Source of the DNA: an uncultured Christensenellaceae bacterium
GTDB lineage: Bacteria > Bacillota > Clostridia > Christensenellales > UBA3700
DNA length: 64,000 nucleotides
Assembly: GCA_910588545.1 (NCBI GenBank)
Contig: CAJUOU010000003.1
Span: 127,075-191,074, forward strand
Direction of reading: 5' to 3'
The position numbers and the translations under genes are program-made. Shown here one piece after another: positions 56,267 through 64,000 of the stretch (position 1 is its first letter; every line of letters begins with the position of its first letter). Under the pieces are notes generated by a model. The model did not search any database and was not told the DNA's origin. It was given only the letters and a program-made list of their open reading frames with translations.

Positions 56267-57840
56267 AAAACAAAAGATTAACTGTGTTGGTTTTGCTTAC
56301 TTTACTCCTTGCTACTATACTTGTCCCTGTGCTTAGCGGTTGCAACAACAATGTGATTGTACTTAAAGTTTACAACGCTCAAGACTATATTCAACACGGG
56401 GAAGAAGAAAGCGTTTTAAGAGACTTTGAAAAATACTACTTGGAAAAAACAGGTCAAAAAGTTCGTATTCAATATGATACTTTTGATACTTTGGAAAGAG
56501 CTTACACCATTATCAACAAGCGCGAGGCTGATTATGATGTTATGTGTCCAAGTGACTATATCATTGAAAAAATGAAGAAAAACGACCTTTTGGTTGAGCT
56601 TGACAAAAATAAAATTCCTAACCTTTCAAATATTCCGCCTTACCTTTTGGACAGAAACTTTGACAGAGGCAACAAATACAGCGTGCCTTATATGTGGGGA
56701 ACTGTAGGTATTATGTACAACACCGATAAAGTTGACGAGGAAGACGTTAAAAATTGGGGTTTATTGTGGAATGACAAGTACAAAAATAAAATACTTATGA
56801 AAGACAGTATTCGTGACTCGGTATTTATCGCAACAATTTACGCTTATCGTGAGGAATTGGAGGAACTTGCAAAAACAGCTACTCCTGAGGAATATCGCAA
56901 CAAAATAAGCGATTTGACAAACAATATTACCGCAGATAAACTTGCTCTTGTAGAAAAGGAATTGCGTACTCAATACGATATACTTTATGCTTACGAGGTT
57001 GACAGCGGTAAAGACTCTATGATAAATGGCGAAGCGTATGTAAACCTTGCTTGGAGCGGAGACGCTGTTTGGGCAATAGAGGAAGCTTTGGCAAACGGAA
57101 TAAACCTTGATTACTATATCCCTGAAGAGGGGTCTAATGTTTGGTTTGATAATTGGGTTATACCTAAGTATTCCAAAAATGTGGACATTGCTCACGAATT
57201 TATAAACTTTATGTGTGACCCCGACATTGCTCTTCGCAATATGGACGAAACAGGCTACACCACTGCTGTAATCTCCCCTGACATTATAGACTATATGACT
57301 GACGAAGAAGTAGATGCCAACGATTTTACTTACCTTTTCGAAGATAAAGATGGCAATGTTTCCGCAGAAAATCTTGCTTTAATAAAATACTATAACGATG
57401 AGTACGGCATTGATTTTTACGCATTGCAAATACCGGAATTGACAATGCCTTCCACAGATAGTGCCGAAAGATTAGTCGAAATGACAGACTTTGGCGAAAA
57501 ACAGGATATGGTTGTTAAAATGTGGACAAGAGTTAAAGCCTTGCCGTTGGGATTGGAAGTTAAAATATTCAGCATTTTGCTTGCTATTTCAATAGTCGCA
57601 ATTATCGCTTACTCTATTTACAAAAAAATCGCAAACAAAAAACTTGTTGCAGGCAAAATCGAACAAATGGGAAATAGCACTGCTGCGGTATCAGGTAATT
57701 TGTTTAGTAATATAAGCACTAAAACAAAAGACTTGTTTGCTACAACTAAAAAGAAGTTTACCGCTTTATTCGATAGCTTTAAAAACAAAAAGTCCGAAAA
57801 TGATAAAATCGATAATAATGACAATCGGGACAATAATTAA
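56263..57840 (+). CDS. potD: spermidine/putrescine-binding lipoprotein with a C-terminal membrane anchor and cytosolic tail
   Basis: A 525-residue protein; usual PotD is about 350. The signal segment ends in VLSGC with Cys27 lipidated. Residues about 30-410 form the binding domain (KVYNAQDYI, YDVMCPSDYIIEKM, VPYMWGTVGIMYN, AWSGDAVWA, WFDNWVIPKYSKN, EFINFMCDPDIA). Then comes a hydrophobic helix (about 431-452, EVKIFSILLAISIVAIIAYSIYK) and a 72-residue basic, then acidic, tail. The protein would thus be held at the membrane at both ends with the tail inside the cell. GGGG precedes the start. It is the last gene of the operon. Confidence 0.92.
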   Translation: MKNKRLTVLVLLTLLLATILVPVLSGCNNNVIVLKVYNAQDYIQHGEEESVLRDFEKYYLEKTGQKVRIQYDTFDTLERAYTIINKREADYDVMCPSDYIIEKMKKNDLLVELDKNKIPNLSNIPPYLLDRNFDRGNKYSVPYMWGTVGIMYNTDKVDEEDVKNWGLLWNDKYKNKILMKDSIRDSVFIATIYAYREELEELAKTATPEEYRNKISDLTNNITADKLALVEKELRTQYDILYAYEVDSGKDSMINGEAYVNLAWSGDAVWAIEEALANGINLDYYIPEEGSNVWFDNWVIPKYSKNVDIAHEFINFMCDPDIALRNMDETGYTTAVISPDIIDYMTDEEVDANDFTYLFEDKDGNVSAENLALIKYYNDEYGIDFYALQIPELTMPSTDSAERLVEMTDFGEKQDMVVKMWTRVKALPLGLEVKIFSILLAISIVAIIAYSIYKKIANKKLVAGKIEQMGNSTAAVSGNLFSNISTKTKDLFATTKKKFTALFDSFKNKKSENDKIDNNDNRDNN

Positions 57841-57860
57841 AATTAACGTTAAAAAATTAG

Positions 57861-57888
57861 GGTGCAAGTTAAATCTTGCACCAATTTT
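57861..57888 (+). terminator. terminator after potD
   Basis: GGTGCAAG (57861-57868) and CTTGCACC (57875-57882) with a six-base loop, followed by AATTTTTA. Confidence 0.8.
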
Positions 57889-58056
57889 TATAAATATAGC
57901 GATTTTCGCAAGGTATTTTTCATTTTCCAATAATTTAGTTTGAAATTATTTATTATTTTAACCGCAATTTCATTGTAGCAAAAGGAATTTTATGTTTCAA
58001 GAATTATATGTGCAACATTTTTTAAACTCACGTACATGACACGTGGTTTTGTTCAC

Positions 58057-58083
58057 AACAAAAATGCCGAAATAAATTCGGCA
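58057..58083 (-). terminator. terminator after the GH2 mannosidase-like gene
   Basis: TGCCGAA (58065-58071) and TTCGGCA (58077-58083) around a five-base loop; on the minus strand TTTTTG follows. Confidence 0.75.
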
Positions 58084-58110
58084 CTTTTATTATATTCAAA
58101 CCTTTTAAAA

Positions 58111-60660
58111 TTATTTGAAAAACCATTTTAAAACTACGTCTTTGATATTTTTAGGGGCTAGCAACACTCCTGTATTTTTTGCTATGTCACGTACTACATT
58201 ACCTTTTGAGTCGATATTTGCAACCGATTTGATACGCAATTTTTCAAGAACTTCCTGCTCTTTCATTTTACCCACGGGGATAGTGATTTCCGCTCTTCCG
58301 CCTGCCATAATATCAAAATAGTTATTACTAAACGGCGTTTTTATGTTTTCCATAGATAATGCTACATATCTTGCAAATTTTTCCGCTTGAATACTTATTT
58401 TTGCAATGCCTTTCTTACAAACCACACTAACTTTTAACTTAGGGTCAGGCAGCATAGCAAGTTTATTTTGCACAAACAAAAAGTCTTCCGCCGCAATTAT
58501 TCTGCCCGACTTATCCGTAAGCTGTGCAACAAAAACAATCTCTCTTTCCTTGCCTGTTACAACTTCCTTTAAGTCCAATGTTGCTATAGTGCTGTTTTGA
58601 TTTCCTGCAATCTCCACATTAAGTTCCCCGTTTGACATTACTATGCCGTCAAAGTCCTCGATTCTCCAATTTAAATTGCATTCCTCACTAATATTTACAT
58701 CCGAGCTTAAATCGACTTTAACCACGCCTTTATTGCAAGTAACCGTCATTAAGATAGGGGAAAATACTTTTTTTAATTTGTACATTACCGCTTTATAATG
58801 TCCCAAATAATCAATACCCGAGCAATCTATACCCGCCCAACAGTCATTTAACGAAGTCATTATTACCCCTCGGCATTTTGACATATTACGTCTTAAATGC
58901 TCTATCATTTCGGTATAGTACTCCGCTTGAGTAAGTTGCGAATAATATATCAAATCAGACATACTTCTCGGAACTCTGAATCTTGACGAAATATAGTAAA
59001 GCATTTTATTGTTTCCGTCACGATACTTTTGCCTTTTTTCAAGCTCCAATCCGGATATGGTAAATTGCTTTTTGGATATAAATTCATCAAATACATTTGA
59101 GCTTGGCATTGACGGCATACCGAACTCGCCGCAAAACCTAGGAGTATGTTTGCCTAATTTTTGCATAGACCTCATACCGCCCCAAACTTCCCACATGTTT
59201 GTGATTCCGTTTTTGTAATTGTTTACCTTATCACAAAATTTGCCCGAAAGCGGAGAGGACGGAATATACAAGAAACCGCACCCCATATTTTTAATTCTTT
59301 CGGGGATTTTTTTATAAAACACGTCAAAAATCGCACCTTTTAACGGTTTTTTACCAAATGTCCTTGATAGTTTGTGCTCCATTTCGTAGCTACCGCATAG
59401 CAAAACTACCGACGGATGATAATGTAATTTTATTACGTTATATTTTATTTCCTTATCGACATTGGCAGAAAAATCTTGGTTTTCAAACGGATAAATCATG
59501 CCCGCAAAAGGCATATCTTGCCATACCATTATACCCCTTTCGTCGCACATAGTGTAAAATTCGTCAGGCATATATCCGTTGCCCGCAAACACTCTTATTA
59601 AGTTTGCGTTTATATTGATTATGCTATCCAAATAGCTTTCCATCTTCTTTTTATTAAAAAGCGATGACATGCTGTCAAGCGGCATTAAAGTAACACCTTT
59701 TACAAAAACCTTTTCGCCATTTAAAACTATTCCGAATTTTTTGTAGCTGTCTACTTCTTCCTCTTCAAACCTAATGTCTTTTAAGCCGTAATTGAATGTT
59801 TTGCTATCTATTATTTCGTCGTTTTTTAACAAATCAAGCGAAATTTTATATAGTGCGGGTTTTTGAACTTTTGTGTAAATATCCCAAAGTTCTGGTTTGT
59901 TTATAGTGGCAACCAAGTCGTTTTGTTCTTCCACCTTAGCGCTTACTACTTTTATTACATTACCATTCGGCTCGGTTATGTTAAGTTTTAATGAATAATT
60001 TACATTGTCGCCAAGCTGTTTGCCTTTTACAGGTGCTTTGACAATGATTATTTGCGATTTGGAAATAGCCTCATTCCTAACCTGCGGTTTGCCTAAATAA
60101 ATTTCGTCGTATCCAACAATTTTTATATTTCCGCAAATCCCGCTAAAAGGCAAAATCACATTATTGTTCCACCCGAAATGCACGGCAGGTTTACGTATAA
60201 ACTGTACACCTGTCATACCCTCCTTATTGGTTGGCATTGGATTGTTTTCCAACTTATTCTCTATATATGTAATCGGCGAACGGAATTTTATCCTTATCTT
60301 ATTTGTAAGCCTAGATACAAAATTTTTGATATCTACTGTGTATTTTATAAACGAATTTTCCGCCCTGGCAACTAACCTGTCATTTATATAAATATCCGCA
60401 ATACAATCTAACTTATCCGCCTCAAGCATAATAACAGGTTTTTTTAGTATATCCAAAGGTAAAGTAAACTCGCGGGCGTATTCCCAATCACGCTCGCCTA
60501 TCCATTGAGTCAAATCTTCATTATTGTCATAATACGGGTGGTCAATCAAATTGTTCGCAAGCAAGTCGATATAATTGCTGCCGGGAACGACTGCCGTATA
60601 CCATTTGCCTCTACCAACCTCATGAAAAGACCATTTTCCGTTTAAATCGAACTCTTTCAT
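58111..60660 (-). CDS. GH2 family protein, beta-mannosidase-like, with altered acid/base motif
   Basis: An 849-residue cytoplasmic protein without signal peptide. The N-terminal sugar-binding domain (1-about 190; GKWSFHEVGRGKWYTAVVPGSNYIDLL) and TIM barrel (about 305-600; RVFAGNGYMPDEFYTMCDERGIMVWQDMPFA) are like beta-mannosidases. The nucleophile Glu512 is in RFCGEFGMPSMPS. At the acid/base site the sequence is LLCGSYEMEH. Glu426 is there, but the Asn that normally precedes it in clan GH-A enzymes is Tyr425. The Trp-Asp-Trp-like site after HFGW is WNNN. It may act on an unusual substrate or have reduced hydrolysis. Single gene, divergent from the acyltransferase operon. GGTAAG is a weak ribosome binding site. 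Confidence 0.85.
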   Translation of the reverse strand: MKEFDLNGKWSFHEVGRGKWYTAVVPGSNYIDLLANNLIDHPYYDNNEDLTQWIGERDWEYAREFTLPLDILKKPVIMLEADKLDCIADIYINDRLVARAENSFIKYTVDIKNFVSRLTNKIRIKFRSPITYIENKLENNPMPTNKEGMTGVQFIRKPAVHFGWNNNVILPFSGICGNIKIVGYDEIYLGKPQVRNEAISKSQIIIVKAPVKGKQLGDNVNYSLKLNITEPNGNVIKVVSAKVEEQNDLVATINKPELWDIYTKVQKPALYKISLDLLKNDEIIDSKTFNYGLKDIRFEEEEVDSYKKFGIVLNGEKVFVKGVTLMPLDSMSSLFNKKKMESYLDSIININANLIRVFAGNGYMPDEFYTMCDERGIMVWQDMPFAGMIYPFENQDFSANVDKEIKYNVIKLHYHPSVVLLCGSYEMEHKLSRTFGKKPLKGAIFDVFYKKIPERIKNMGCGFLYIPSSPLSGKFCDKVNNYKNGITNMWEVWGGMRSMQKLGKHTPRFCGEFGMPSMPSSNVFDEFISKKQFTISGLELEKRQKYRDGNNKMLYYISSRFRVPRSMSDLIYYSQLTQAEYYTEMIEHLRRNMSKCRGVIMTSLNDCWAGIDCSGIDYLGHYKAVMYKLKKVFSPILMTVTCNKGVVKVDLSSDVNISEECNLNWRIEDFDGIVMSNGELNVEIAGNQNSTIATLDLKEVVTGKEREIVFVAQLTDKSGRIIAAEDFLFVQNKLAMLPDPKLKVSVVCKKGIAKISIQAEKFARYVALSMENIKTPFSNNYFDIMAGGRAEITIPVGKMKEQEVLEKLRIKSVANIDSKGNVVRDIAKNTGVLLAPKNIKDVVLKWFFK

Positions 60661-60915
60661 ACTTACCTCGGCTATAATTTTAGCATAAAATTATTAAAAT
60701 GTAAAGAGAAAAGGAAAAACATATCAACCAAAACGCATATATATTGCCTTCTTTTAGCAAATTATTTTTTACAAAATTCCCTATATATCATACATAAAAA
60801 CCACCCTTAATGTTAAAATTTTCCAAATTATGTTGTTTAAAAGTTAATTTTGTGGTACAATTATTGTAATTATAAATTTTTATTGACATTTTTCAATAAA
60901 TTTTAAGAGGTAAAT

Positions 60916-62223
60916 ATGACTCAAAAAAAATGGTTTAGATTGGATAACAGTGCGAAACTTTATCCCTTTATAACCACAAAAGATACTCAAAACCTTTTTC
61001 GGTTTACAGTGGAATTGACAAACGATATAAATGCGGAAGTTTTACAAAACGCATTGGATTTGACATTAAAAAGATTTCCGTCCTTTGCCGTAAGACTAAG
61101 GCGTGGTGCTTTTTGGTATTATTTGGAAGAAAATACAAAACAACTAAAAGTACAGCCGGAATCAGACATAATTATGGAGCAAATTACCCCACACAACTGC
61201 AATGACTATTGTTTTAGAGTTATGTATTACAACAACCGTTTGACTTTGGAGTTTTTTCATATTTTATGCGACGGTAGCGGGGCTTTGCAATTTATAAAAA
61301 GTTTACTTTACACCTATTTTAAACTTCAAGGTATTGTTTTGGATACCGAAGGGAAAATTTTGACTGTGGAAAGCGAAATTGACCCAAAAGAATATGAAGA
61401 TAGTTTTGCAACAAACTACAAACCCGTAAAGTTAAAAGATATTAATATCGCAACATTGACAGGAAGCAAGTCTCAAGCCTTTACCGTTCCCGGGGAGCAG
61501 TTTGATTATCTTGGTAAAGGAGCAATCACCGCTGACCTAGATGCAAAAGAATTGCTTGCATTCTGCAAAAGCAAAGGCTGTACTATAACACACTTTTTAG
61601 GCGGGCTGTTTATGTACAGCGTTTACATGACAAAAGGCAAGTTTGTTAAAAACCCAAAAGATATAACTCTATTTATCCCTATGAATTTAAGAAAACTTTA
61701 CAATAGCAGTACTCTTCGCAATTTCACATTGTTTTCAAGAGCGAGAGCGGATATAAAAAAAGAGGATATTTCCTTGGAATATTTTATAAACATTATTCAA
61801 AACTCTATTGAAAGTTGTTACAAAAAGGAATATCTGGACAACAACATAAGCACTACCATGAAAGGGGAAAAGTTTTGGCTTATGCGTATATTACCACTAT
61901 GGTTAAAACACTTGATTTTTGCCACTAGCAATGAAAAAACGATAAAAAAGCCTACGAAAACCGCTACATTCAGCAATGTAGGAGTGGTGGACTTGCCAAA
62001 ATCATTTGAGCCTTATGTTAAAAAATTTACCTTTATGTTGCATGCCTGCCCATCCGTTCCTATCTCGTTTACAGCAATAACCACCTACAATACTTTGACT
62101 ATTGGGTTTGTGAGATTGCTTAAAGATTGCAAGATAGAAAGTTTCTTTATTAATTACTTGGCGGAGCTCGGTTTTGATATAAAAGTAAGTAGCAACTATT
62201 GGGAGGTGGACAATGCGTTGTAA
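60916..62223 (+). CDS. condensation-domain-like acyltransferase (alcohol acetyltransferase / wax synthase type)
   Basis: A 435-residue cytoplasmic enzyme of the CoA-dependent acyltransferase superfamily that includes condensation domains and alcohol acetyltransferases. The catalytic HxxxDG motif is in FFHILCDGSGAL (near residue 116). A later RNFTLFSRARADI and NVGVVDLP segment fits the second half of the fold. Length agrees with one condensation-like unit. It would transfer an acyl group to an alcohol or amine; the substrate is unknown. It overlaps the zinc-ribbon membrane protein gene by 11 bases and is the first of three co-transcribed genes. AAGAGG is the ribosome binding site. Confidence 0.82.
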   Translation: MTQKKWFRLDNSAKLYPFITTKDTQNLFRFTVELTNDINAEVLQNALDLTLKRFPSFAVRLRRGAFWYYLEENTKQLKVQPESDIIMEQITPHNCNDYCFRVMYYNNRLTLEFFHILCDGSGALQFIKSLLYTYFKLQGIVLDTEGKILTVESEIDPKEYEDSFATNYKPVKLKDINIATLTGSKSQAFTVPGEQFDYLGKGAITADLDAKELLAFCKSKGCTITHFLGGLFMYSVYMTKGKFVKNPKDITLFIPMNLRKLYNSSTLRNFTLFSRARADIKKEDISLEYFINIIQNSIESCYKKEYLDNNISTTMKGEKFWLMRILPLWLKHLIFATSNEKTIKKPTKTATFSNVGVVDLPKSFEPYVKKFTFMLHACPSVPISFTAITTYNTLTIGFVRLLKDCKIESFFINYLAELGFDIKVSSNYWEVDNAL

Positions 62224-62878
62224 TAACTGCAAAGTGGATATCGGCAACAGTAATATTTGCCCGCTATGTCACGAAATTATCAACAAAGACAATGTGACTG
62301 AAATTAAATGCGAGTACCCTCCAAAAAGGGAAAAACGTCCTCTTCCGCTTATAATTTCTCCACGAAATATCTATCTTATTATCGCGGTATTTATCTCGTT
62401 AATAAGCATTATAGTTTGCTATGTTAATCATTCGACTGCCCTTTGGTGTTGGTTTATAGTGCCACTTTTGGCTTATGGTTACTTGCTAATTGGCAATACT
62501 ATTTTTTCCAATACGGAAATCGGAACAAAAATATTTTTGCAAGGGACATGTTTAATATCTCTTTGCTACATTTATGAGGCGATATTTAAAACACAGGTTG
62601 CAACAGGCTATTGCTTGCCCATAATTATTTCGGCAATGATAATAGTTTGCGGCTCGATGTTGATACTATTTTATAAACACAATCGCACTCTATTTGTCTC
62701 CTGCAATTTGATAAGCGTATTGGGCTTTATACCCATTATACTTTATGCCTGCAATGTTACAAGCATTTTAATCCCCGCAATAATAAGTGCTGCAATAGGC
62801 GGGTTCACTTTGATTTGTGGCATAGCATTTGGGCTGACAAAACTTAAAGAACAGTTTGAAAAAGTGTTTCATATTTAA
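62213..62878 (+). CDS. zinc-ribbon membrane protein, DUF6320-like
   Basis: A 221-residue protein with an N-terminal zinc ribbon (MRCNNCKVDIGNSNICPLCHEII; CxxC and CxxC pairs) and about six hydrophobic helices from residue 45 on. It fits a family often found directly after condensation-like acyltransferases in Clostridia, as I recall. Its start lies within the acyltransferase gene. A joint role, such as modifying a membrane or envelope component, is inferred; function unknown. Confidence 0.78.
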   Translation: MRCNNCKVDIGNSNICPLCHEIINKDNVTEIKCEYPPKREKRPLPLIISPRNIYLIIAVFISLISIIVCYVNHSTALWCWFIVPLLAYGYLLIGNTIFSNTEIGTKIFLQGTCLISLCYIYEAIFKTQVATGYCLPIIISAMIIVCGSMLILFYKHNRTLFVSCNLISVLGFIPIILYACNVTSILIPAIISAAIGGFTLICGIAFGLTKLKEQFEKVFHI

Positions 62879-62907
62879 TAATATTCAAAGTTATAGGAGA
62901 AAGTTTT

Positions 62908-63798
62908 ATGAAAAAACTATCAAGTTTAACAGCAATAATTATCCTGTTATGTTTAGGTTTTGCATTATGCCTAACAGCTTGCAGTCCTTTTGGAACTATT
63001 AGTAAAAGCAAAAAAATAAACATTGACGATATGCAGTTGGTTTTTGAAGATAATTTTGACGGAGAACTTGACAAAAGCGTTTGGAAAACGTCCTTTGAAC
63101 AACCTATCCGCAGAGGCGGCTATTGGACGGACGAACAAACTTTTACCAAGGACGGCAACCTTATCATACGTACGGAATATTTGGAGAACGGCAAACATGG
63201 TAACGGTTGGTACACAGGCACATGCCTATCTCAAAGCTTAAAAGAATTTAAATACGGATACTTTGAAGTAAGTTGCAAAGCACCTGCTGCAGAAGGCCTT
63301 TGGAGTGCTTTTTGGTTGCAATCAAATAGTATGGCAAACAATCTTTATACCGACAACGGCAAAACAGGTGCGGAAATTGATATAATGGAAAGTCCTTACT
63401 ACAATGACCCTACATTGCCGTCGGATAAGTATCGCAACACCACTCTTCATACAATCCATGTTGACGGTTACGGAGAGCAACATAGTTCCACAAATTCCAA
63501 ATATATGAAAGTTCAAAAAAATATGTATACGGAATTTAATACTTATGGTCTGTTGTGGACGGAAAATGAATATGTTTTTTACATTAACGGCTATGAAAGT
63601 TGGAGAACGTCTTTCGGTGTATCACAAGTTCCTGAATTTTTATGGTTATCAGTTGAAATTGCAGGCGAAAGCGGCAGCGGTAACCCAAGCAATCCAAACA
63701 ATCAATTCACTTGGGCAGGCGAAATCACAAACAACCCAAGTTCAGCAATGCCCGCAGACTTTGTCATAGACTATGTAAAAGTTTATCAATATAAGTAA
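62908..63798 (+). CDS. GH16 endo-beta-glucanase lipoprotein
   Basis: A 296-residue extracellular lipoprotein (signal segment to LTAC, Cys25). The GH16 jelly-roll begins at about residue 45 (LVFEDNFDGELDKSVWK). The catalytic motif EIDIMES (GAEIDIMESPYY) has the nucleophile and acid/base Glu of the ExDxxE pattern. The sequence around it (YGYFEVSCKAPAAEGLWSAFWLQ, NTYGLLWTENEYVFYING) is as in laminarinases and lichenases, so beta-1,3 or mixed beta-1,3/1,4-glucan is the likely target. It follows the zinc-ribbon protein by 29 bp with AGGAGA before the start, so it may share the transcript. Confidence 0.92.
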   Translation: MKKLSSLTAIIILLCLGFALCLTACSPFGTISKSKKINIDDMQLVFEDNFDGELDKSVWKTSFEQPIRRGGYWTDEQTFTKDGNLIIRTEYLENGKHGNGWYTGTCLSQSLKEFKYGYFEVSCKAPAAEGLWSAFWLQSNSMANNLYTDNGKTGAEIDIMESPYYNDPTLPSDKYRNTTLHTIHVDGYGEQHSSTNSKYMKVQKNMYTEFNTYGLLWTENEYVFYINGYESWRTSFGVSQVPEFLWLSVEIAGESGSGNPSNPNNQFTWAGEITNNPSSAMPADFVIDYVKVYQYK

Positions 63799-63859
63799 TC
63801 AATAATATTTAAATTTTCTATATTATAAAATGTCTCTATTTAAAACATCAAAATATAAC

Positions 63860-63894
63860 AAAAATATCGCTGCAAAAATTAGCGATATTTTTTA
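63860..63894 (+). terminator. terminator after the GH16 gene
   Basis: AAAAATATCGCT (63860-63871) and AGCGATATTTTT (63881-63892) with a nine-base loop and T run. Confidence 0.85.
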
Positions 63895-64000
63895 TTTTAC
63901 ACTTAAAAAATCGGTACTAAATTTAGTTTTTAGTGATTTTATAACACTTTTATTTTATCATTTTTAAGAACAAAAGTAAAGTAGGAGTGGACAGATTGAC
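63895..64000 (+). other. right end: recurring motif and possible start of a next gene
   Basis: AAAAAATCGGTACTAAAT (about 63905-63922) is a copy of the motif found near other gene ends. Near the edge TAGGAG (63982-63987) resembles a ribosome binding site with a TTG at 63996, so a gene may begin here, but only one codon and two bases of it would lie in the window. Confidence 0.35.

Overview
The window comes from an AT-rich, strictly anaerobic, Gram-positive-type genome, most likely a gut member of the Clostridia and possibly Christensenellales-like. This rests on an oxygen-independent ribonucleotide reductase (nrdDG) with NrdR boxes, lipobox lipoproteins, BspA-type leucine-rich-repeat surface proteins, a T-box leader on cysE-cysS, strong purine-rich ribosome binding sites and abundant TTGACA/TATAAT promoters. 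The placement is inferred from gene content only. I saw no tRNA, rRNA, transposase, integrase or CRISPR array.

Layout. 1-1.2 kb: toxin/immunity-like genes with a duplicated immunity tail. 1.6-4.6 kb: NrdR-controlled nrdD-nrdG. 4.7-13.1 kb (minus): a BspA-like lipoprotein, then an acyl-CoA ligase, Tex and MMPL exporter set. 13.3-16.1 kb: an amino-acid ABC importer whose ATPase carries a large insertion. 16.2-22.4 kb: GH13 amylase, a degenerate response regulator, and gltX-mrnC-rlmB and radC. 22.6-27.7 kb: a PepV-like dipeptidase, a second BspA-like lipoprotein divergent from a small XRE regulator with operator-like palindromes between them, pdxS, and another XRE regulator. 27.7-30.7 kb: an operon of a circularly permuted solute-binding protein, permease, inserted ATPase and a YerC/TrpR-family regulator, with a palindromic operator inside its promoter. 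30.9-39.2 kb: beta-galactosidase, an ABC-F protein, an uncharacterised 429-residue protein and adenine deaminase. 40-42.7 kb: cysE-cysS under a tRNA-Cys T-box. 42.7-46 kb: a phosphoglycerate mutase fused to a membrane helix and a large predicted extracellular region. 46.3-51.9 kb: a Fic protein flanked by a 42-bp repeat, a large secreted surface protein and a decayed second Fic gene. 52-57.8 kb: trxA, then a polyamine-type ABC operon (regulator-potABCD) behind three operators spaced exactly 31 bp. 58.1-63.8 kb: a GH2 mannosidase-like enzyme, then an acyltransferase, a zinc-ribbon membrane protein and a GH16 lipoprotein.

Together the genes suggest a scavenging carbohydrate- and peptide-using anaerobe. 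Cytosolic glycosidases (GH13, two GH2), a surface GH16 glucanase, two amino-acid importers, a polyamine importer, a dipeptidase and purine salvage feed central metabolism, while BspA-like and GLUG-type proteins decorate the surface.

The most unusual items are the ApgM-transmembrane-extracellular fusion, the circularly permuted binding protein, the two amino-acid ABC ATPases with different insertions at the same place before the Q-loop, the operator palindromes placed inside promoter spacers, and a receiver domain lacking its phosphorylation residues.
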